A stretch of DNA of 64,000 nt from WHTK01 sp965197795 (GTDB lineage Bacteria; Chloroflexota; Dehalococcoidia; DSTF01; WHTK01), in contig OZ240228.1 of assembly GCA_965197795.1 (NCBI GenBank), positions 558,001 through 622,000 of the forward strand, in the 5' to 3' direction. Each line of letters opens with the position of its first letter. Within the stretch, counting starts at the first letter, position 1. The position numbers and the translations under genes were made by a program. Of this stretch, positions 59,585-64,000 are shown piece by piece. Below the pieces are notes generated by a model. The model did no database searches, was not told the origin of the DNA, and was given only the letters and a program-made list of their open reading frames with translations.

Positions 59585-61912
59585 GTGGCGAAGCGGCGCA
59601 AACGCAAGAATCCGACGCGGCGGAGAGCGGGCACCCGATCGCGAAGGGGGGCCGCGCGTCAAGCCCGGCGCGAAACGGTCGAAGTGCTTGAGCATGAGAG
59701 CGGCCTCAGACTCCTACGCTCGGGTCGGGTCGTCACCTTGGACAAGAGCCAGATGGCGCCCGAGCAGCTCGAGGCCTTCCAGGCGCACTTCGAGCAGTAC
59801 GCCCGAGACCTCCCTCGCCTCGTCGCGGAGGAGGAACGCCGGGTACGCGGGATGCTCAGGAGCCTGCCTACCTTGCCGGTCCTTGCGACTTTGGCGTTCG
59901 ACATCTTGGTGCAGAACCCGGACACGTATGTGGAGGCGGACCAGCGACGCATCGCGAACGAACTGGAGTGGCTGACTCGCGTGGCACTTGGGCTTCCCGA
60001 GCCCGTCGCCTTGGATCCTGCGCGCCCCCTCCTCGACGGTCCGGCTTACCGCGCTCTCGACGAAGCGCTCTCGCGCCTGTACGAGTATGTCAAGGAACTT
60101 CTGCTGTCAGAACATGTGCGCCACGGCCGACCGGAGCCCTCGCCTTTGGACGAGATTCAGGCTCGGAGCCGCGTACACCTCACCATGATCCGGAGCCTGA
60201 GCTACGAGCACCAGCGGATCGCCCTCATCCTCCAGGGACTCTCTGGCCCCTTCGAGCGTGAGCTCGAGGATGCAGTCGGATTCACGGCGGGGGATGTGAT
60301 CCGCTACACCGCAGCAATTGCGGAAATCGTAAACGGTCGCATGCGGGAACGAGGCGGCCAGCTAAAGGCAGGACTCGAAGACTTGCGGCAAGCTGCGCGC
60401 GCCCAAGGCTTCAGCTCCAAGGCTGAGATCGACCAGGTTGCCAGATCAGCTGGCATGGCGTGGGTCGCTTCCGTTGGATATGTTGACTGGATCGTCGAGC
60501 CTGGACAGCTCGACAACAATGTGGACCGAGCTCGCTCCTTCTTGGACCGCTTCTCACTTGGCTTCGGTCAGCCTCAGGCGCCTCCAGCGGGGCCGGTCCT
60601 CGATCTTCTCGACCGGCCCCTCGTCGCTTTGGGTGGCGACCAGTTCTTCTGTAACCTGTTTGTGTTCCTGACTGACGCGGCGAAGCGGAACCTCGAGGAT
60701 GCGCTCCAGCAGGATCAGGAAGTCTGGGACCGCTACCAGTCACATCGCGCGTCGTTCCTTGAACAGCAGACTGCCCAACACCTCAGCGCGGCAATGCCAT
60801 CCGCCGAATTGCACCGCAACCTCCGCTATGAGGGCGAGGAAGGTGCGGGTGAACTGGATCTTCTTGTTCGCCTCGACCGCATCGTGCTCCTTTGCGAATG
60901 CAAGGCCGGTTCGATTACGCCGCCCCAGCGTCAGGGTCACCGGCTGCGCCGAGCCCTCCGAGAGGTGCTTGGCGAAGCCCACTATCAAGCCCTCCGTGCG
61001 CGTCGACACATCCACAATGGTGGCGCATTCACCACGCAGGATAGTGACAATATCGCTATCGACCCAGAGTCGATCGACCACTTCTTCGTAATGGTCGCCA
61101 CGCTCGATGAGGTGTCCAGCTTCGTCACGAACCTCGCAATACCAGTAGCCGAAGGCATCTTCGAAGCGGGCGATATCCCATGGGCCGTCAGCGTGACAGA
61201 CCTCGAGCTCATCGCAGACATGGTCGACCTCAATGTCCTTCTCCCGCACTACCTCGTGCGCCGAGCCCGGATCGCGAACCAAGCCCACCTCACTGCGATC
61301 GAGGAGATGGACTGGTTCATGCACTTCGTGAACGAAGGGCTGTACTTCGCCGACGACCTTGACTCCCTAGGCGCAGTGAGCCTGGATTCCTTCACACAGC
61401 CAATGGACGACTATTACGAGTACATTGCGGGCCGTCGCCAGAAGCCCGCACCTAAGCCCCAGGTGCGGATGCGCGCCAAGTACCGCACGCTGATCCGGCG
61501 GCTCGAAGCGGCAGCTCCGCCGGGATGGGCAAGCGGCGCGCTTCTCCTTGCCAACTACGGACTGGAAGGGCAAGACGATGTCTTGCGCGAACTGCGAGCG
61601 GTCACGGTGAGGGGCACTCCAGTCGGCCGGGTGCTGATCAACGACACCCCGTCCGGTCGAGACGCCGTGATCCTATTCGGAACTCCAATCCAGGCCGGTC
61701 GATTGCGCTCGGCGATGCGTGACTATGCGAAAGCCACAATGGTGCGCGATGAGATCGATCGGGCAATCGTGATCGGAATGAACCAGCACTACCCCGCATC
61801 GGTTCCGCAGTTCATGTACATCGACGCGGGACGGGACGGTGCGCTTCCCGACGCCGAAGTCGAGAAGATCCTGCGCCCATTCAACAGCACCCAGCGTCAG
61901 CTGCGCGCGTGA
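59585..61912 (+). CDS. PD-(D/E)xK domain protein of unknown function
   Basis: The protein is about 775 aa with a very basic N-terminus (MAKRRKRKNPTRRRAGTRSR). A long helical region follows. Near nucleotides 60845-60905 it carries the nuclease-like core GAGELDLLVRLDRIVLLCEC KAGS (Glu..Asp..ExK). A C-terminal domain follows (RVLINDTPSGRDAVILFGTP). It recalls NERD-like or RE-like proteins of defence islands. GTG 59585 is used because it gives a natural N-terminus; the frame stays open up to GTG 59519. No ribosome site settles the choice. Confidence 0.62.
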   Translation: MAKRRKRKNPTRRRAGTRSRRGAARQARRETVEVLEHESGLRLLRSGRVVTLDKSQMAPEQLEAFQAHFEQYARDLPRLVAEEERRVRGMLRSLPTLPVLATLAFDILVQNPDTYVEADQRRIANELEWLTRVALGLPEPVALDPARPLLDGPAYRALDEALSRLYEYVKELLLSEHVRHGRPEPSPLDEIQARSRVHLTMIRSLSYEHQRIALILQGLSGPFERELEDAVGFTAGDVIRYTAAIAEIVNGRMRERGGQLKAGLEDLRQAARAQGFSSKAEIDQVARSAGMAWVASVGYVDWIVEPGQLDNNVDRARSFLDRFSLGFGQPQAPPAGPVLDLLDRPLVALGGDQFFCNLFVFLTDAAKRNLEDALQQDQEVWDRYQSHRASFLEQQTAQHLSAAMPSAELHRNLRYEGEEGAGELDLLVRLDRIVLLCECKAGSITPPQRQGHRLRRALREVLGEAHYQALRARRHIHNGGAFTTQDSDNIAIDPESIDHFFVMVATLDEVSSFVTNLAIPVAEGIFEAGDIPWAVSVTDLELIADMVDLNVLLPHYLVRRARIANQAHLTAIEEMDWFMHFVNEGLYFADDLDSLGAVSLDSFTQPMDDYYEYIAGRRQKPAPKPQVRMRAKYRTLIRRLEAAAPPGWASGALLLANYGLEGQDDVLRELRAVTVRGTPVGRVLINDTPSGRDAVILFGTPIQAGRLRSAMRDYAKATMVRDEIDRAIVIGMNQHYPASVPQFMYIDAGRDGALPDAEVEKILRPFNSTQRQLRA

Positions 61913-61989
61913 TTGCGACCGGCCTGCGGGAACTGAGCTCTGCGATGGCGGCGAGGTCGGGCGGAAGCGCGCGGAGTGTCTGAAGGTAG

Positions 61990-62177
61990 GCCCGGAACCT
62001 GGTTCGCCCTGTGGCCTTGTCCCGCAGCAAGGTGGACGTGATCGTCGGCAACCCGCCTTGGCTGAGTTACCGCAACACAGCCAGCACGCTGCGAGCGGAG
62101 CTGGAGCGGCAAAGCAAGGAGATCTACAGCATCTGGGATGGCGGCAAATATGCCAACCGTCATGACGTGGCAGGCCT
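61990..62177 (+). pseudogene. Methylase fragment (NPPW region)
   Basis: The frame LVRPVALSRSKVDVIVGNPP W LSYRNTASTLRAELERQSKE is the motif IV segment of an Eco57I-type N6-methylase. Nothing before or after it is methylase. At about 62178 the same frame passes into transposase sequence. Confidence 0.7.
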
Positions 62178-62451
62178 GGAGCGCTATCACCGCACCCTCA
62201 AGCGCGAGGTGAAGCTCCTGATCTACGAGCTGCCATCGGCTCTCGAGGCAGCTATCGCCGGCTTCGTGGACTACTACAACCACCGCTGCTATCACGAGGG
62301 CATCGGCAATGTCACCCCGGCCGATGTCTACCAGGGTAGGCGGCAAACCATCTTGGCCACAGGAGAAGAGGTCAAGCAGAAAACCAGGCAGCTAAGCAGG
62401 CAGTACTATCGGGCGGCAAAGGAGCAAGCCAGCGACCAAAGTCTCCATTAG
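62178..62451 (+). pseudogene. Transposase C-terminal fragment (rve core), fused in frame to the methylase fragment
   Basis: ERYHRTLKREVKLLIYELPS, FVDYYNHRCYHEGIGNVTPA DVYQGR is the end of an IS3/IS481-like integrase core, including the catalytic Glu region (ERYHRT). It belongs to a different IS from the one at 58 kb. Together with the methylase piece it forms one open frame from TTG 62011 to TAG 62451. Confidence 0.75.
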
Positions 62452-62660
62452 AAATCAGGCCGAAAAGTCTGGATTTCGCTGAAGACGTACAGGCACCCTC
62501 TCAACGGTGCGGCTCATCGCGACAAAGGCTGGGGTGGACAGCGACCCGTCGGACGACGCAACCGGGGCCCGGCGACGCGAGTCGGTTCGTCGAGGACGCG
62601 GGGACAACGAACCAGGCGGGATCCGCCTCCCCCAAGCCCGCCCTGCAACCCGACGCCCCA

Positions 62661-63615
62661 CCCCTACAGCTGCATCGCCGGACTGAAGGCAGCGTGGGCC
62701 TTTGCCGCCTGCTCTGAGTCGTAGGTCGCCGAGTAACGACGGACCATCATCGGACTCGAATGACCAAGCAAATACTGGACATCGAGCTCGCGGGCATTGA
62801 CTCTGATCGCCCAGGTAGCAAATGTGTGGCGGAATCGGTGGGGGTTGACCTGGCTAACCCCAGCCCTCAGGCCGTGACGGGTGAACATAACGTTCATGTG
62901 ATGATTGCGAAGCGGTCGGCCGTCTACGGTCTGGAAGAGGTGGCCTTCGCTCCAGCCGCGAAAGTCGTCCAGGTAGGTTCTGAGGGCAGCGAGGGCTACC
63001 TCGCTTATCGCCGTCCAGCGCTGCTTACGTCCCTTGCCTTGAAGGACGCGGACACGGCCCTCGTCGAAGAGGACATCGCAAAGCTCAAGCGAGACGAGCT
63101 CGCTTGAACGCACGCCGGTATCTAGGAGGAAGAGGATCATCGCCCTCATGCGAGAGCCCACGTAGGTCTTGGGATTGCAGGCAGCAAGCAAGGTCGTTAG
63201 GTCGTCTTTAGTAAACGGCTGGACGACCTTCTGCTCGCGCCGGACCATCGGCACCCGCATGAACGGGTTCTCCTCGACGTAGTCCAGGCGTCGGCACCAG
63301 GAGAAGAACGCCTTGACCTCACGCTGGCGGCGGTGCTGAGTACCGGCGCTCACGCCTCGGTCGTGCACCCAGCCCATGAAGAGGTAGACATGGGCCGGCC
63401 CGAAGGCTGCCACATCCTCGGGCAGTTGGAGTTGGTCGACTGCGCGGCGGAAGTGACGGAGGGACTCGCCGTAGGACTGCAGGGTACGCTCAGTCTTGCC
63501 CTCGACCTCGCAGGCCTTGAGGTAGAGGGGGACCGCCTCTTCGAATCTTTCCATGTGCAACCTCCCTTAATCCGGTGGTCACACATAACTCCCTCCGCCG
63601 GGGGAGCAAGTCAAG
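62661..63615. mobile_element. 955-bp tyrosine recombinase A unit, copy 3
   Basis: The borders CCCCTACAG and AAGTCAAG and the length match copies 1 and 2 exactly. The upstream part is closer to copy 2 (CGCCGGGGGA before the right border) than to copy 1. Confidence 0.75.
62664..63554 (-). CDS. Tyrosine recombinase A, copy 3
   Basis: This is a complete 296-aa protein with all catalytic residues as in copy 1 (TGVRSSEL, HRFRHTFA, LGHSSP, RRYSATY). It differs from copy 1 at a small number of positions, mostly in residues 30-60. GGGAGG precedes ATG 63554. It closes the right end of the island as seen here, next to another recombinase B tail. Confidence 0.92.
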   Translation of the reverse strand: MERFEEAVPLYLKACEVEGKTERTLQSYGESLRHFRRAVDQLQLPEDVAAFGPAHVYLFMGWVHDRGVSAGTQHRRQREVKAFFSWCRRLDYVEENPFMRVPMVRREQKVVQPFTKDDLTTLLAACNPKTYVGSRMRAMILFLLDTGVRSSELVSLELCDVLFDEGRVRVLQGKGRKQRWTAISEVALAALRTYLDDFRGWSEGHLFQTVDGRPLRNHHMNVMFTRHGLRAGVSQVNPHRFRHTFATWAIRVNARELDVQYLLGHSSPMMVRRYSATYDSEQAAKAHAAFSPAMQL

Positions 63616-63711
63616 CTCACGGAGCCTGTTTGCAGAAAGAACGGAACCTCAGCCGCCCGAGCAACCCCATCCTTCGATGGTTCCCCACTAGGTGGCTGTC
63701 GCGTCACAAAG

Positions 63712-63898
63712 CTAGGCCCCGATCGCCTCTGCTACCTTCGCCCAGCTGCGGTCCTCCTCCCCCTCGAGACGCCTGAGGTAGGTCGTCGTCACGGCCAGGC
63801 TACTGCGGCCGAGGGGCCGCGACACGTCTTCGACCGACTCCCCGGCGTCGCGACGTAGCTTCGCTGCTGAATGCCTGAAGATGTGCACGCCACCGGCG
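63712..63898 (-). pseudogene. Recombinase B, C-terminal tail
   Basis: The tail HIFRHSAAKLRRDAGESVED VSRPLGR, LAVTTTYLRRLEGEEDRSWA KVAEAIGA ends at TAG 63712. It keeps the HxxR and Tyr region, with SRPLGRSSLAV where the other relic has SRFLDHSSLAV, so the second His is altered. The end of this copy is in the correct frame, unlike the 45.4-kb relic. Confidence 0.75.
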
Positions 63899-64000
63899 GG
63901 TGGGCCAGCGACGCGTAGTATACGTCACCGTTCGGCGCGGCCGCGATATGGTGCCAGGCAGGGTGTTCATCGACCGCGACTAGTACTTCCACCTCGCGGT
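63899..64000 (-). CDS. Partial gene at the right edge
   Basis: The minus strand reads VEVLVAVDEHPAWHHIAAAP NGDVYYASLAHPP, an NHL- or propeller-like repeat. It enters from outside the window and is cut by the recombinase B tail at about 63899. The visible part is too short to classify. Confidence 0.3.

Overview
The window is a high-GC bacterial chromosome segment. Its style suggests a Chloroflexota-like (SAR202/Dehalococcoidia-type) environmental genome: a giant secreted propeller/Ig-like/LRR protein, short Pro-rich lipoproteins, frequent GTG/TTG starts and a one-polypeptide kinase-regulator. This taxonomic reading is an inference, because no rRNA or housekeeping marker is present.

Region 1 (1-15 kb) is mostly ordinary chromosome. 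It holds a very long minus-strand secreted protein that runs off the left edge, a GAF-PAS-histidine kinase-receiver-winged-helix hybrid, lipoproteins, a glyoxalase-fold protein and a Bcp peroxiredoxin. Between 8.0 and 10.4 kb lies a patch of gene debris: a DarG-type fragment, a DUF6361/DinB chimera, a GNAT tail and a frameshifted nucleotidyltransferase.

Region 2 (13-64 kb) is a defence and mobile-element island. Its skeleton is a tyrosine recombinase unit of exactly 955 bp, present three times complete (15148-16102, 44014-44968, 62661-63615) and at least four times in pieces. Scattered relics of a second, unrelated tyrosine recombinase sit beside them, together with IS3-type relics, a large serine recombinase remnant, two copies of a terminase large-subunit tail and a tandem pair of terminase-small-like genes. 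A 3' tRNA-Lys fragment at 26.4 kb looks like an old attachment site.

Between these joints sit cargo modules. (a) A Type IIG-like nuclease-methylase lies at 17.3-20.6 kb. (b) A MerR-like regulator, N6-methylase and PD-(D/E)xK nuclease form a coupled operon at 21.6-25.8 kb. (c) HEPN-like and TIGR02391 genes, an orphan antitoxin and small genes lie at 25.9-32.7 kb. (d) VapBC, a Phd-type antitoxin with a broken toxin, a GIY-YIG nuclease, PD-(D/E)xK proteins and an HNH nuclease followed by an HsdR relic lie at 35-44 kb. (e) A divergent locus lies at 45.8-58.0 kb. On one side is an N6-methylase followed by a PLD-SNF2 helicase. On the other side is an XRE regulator followed by a nuclease-STAND NTPase split by a +1 frameshift at TTTTGA. 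Both promoters overlap one palindrome. (f) A PD-(D/E)xK protein and a methylase/transposase chimera precede the last recombinase.

The overall picture is an island built by repeated insertion and recombination of integrase-tagged modules. The most interesting candidates are locus (e), operon (b) and the 955-bp recombinase units themselves.
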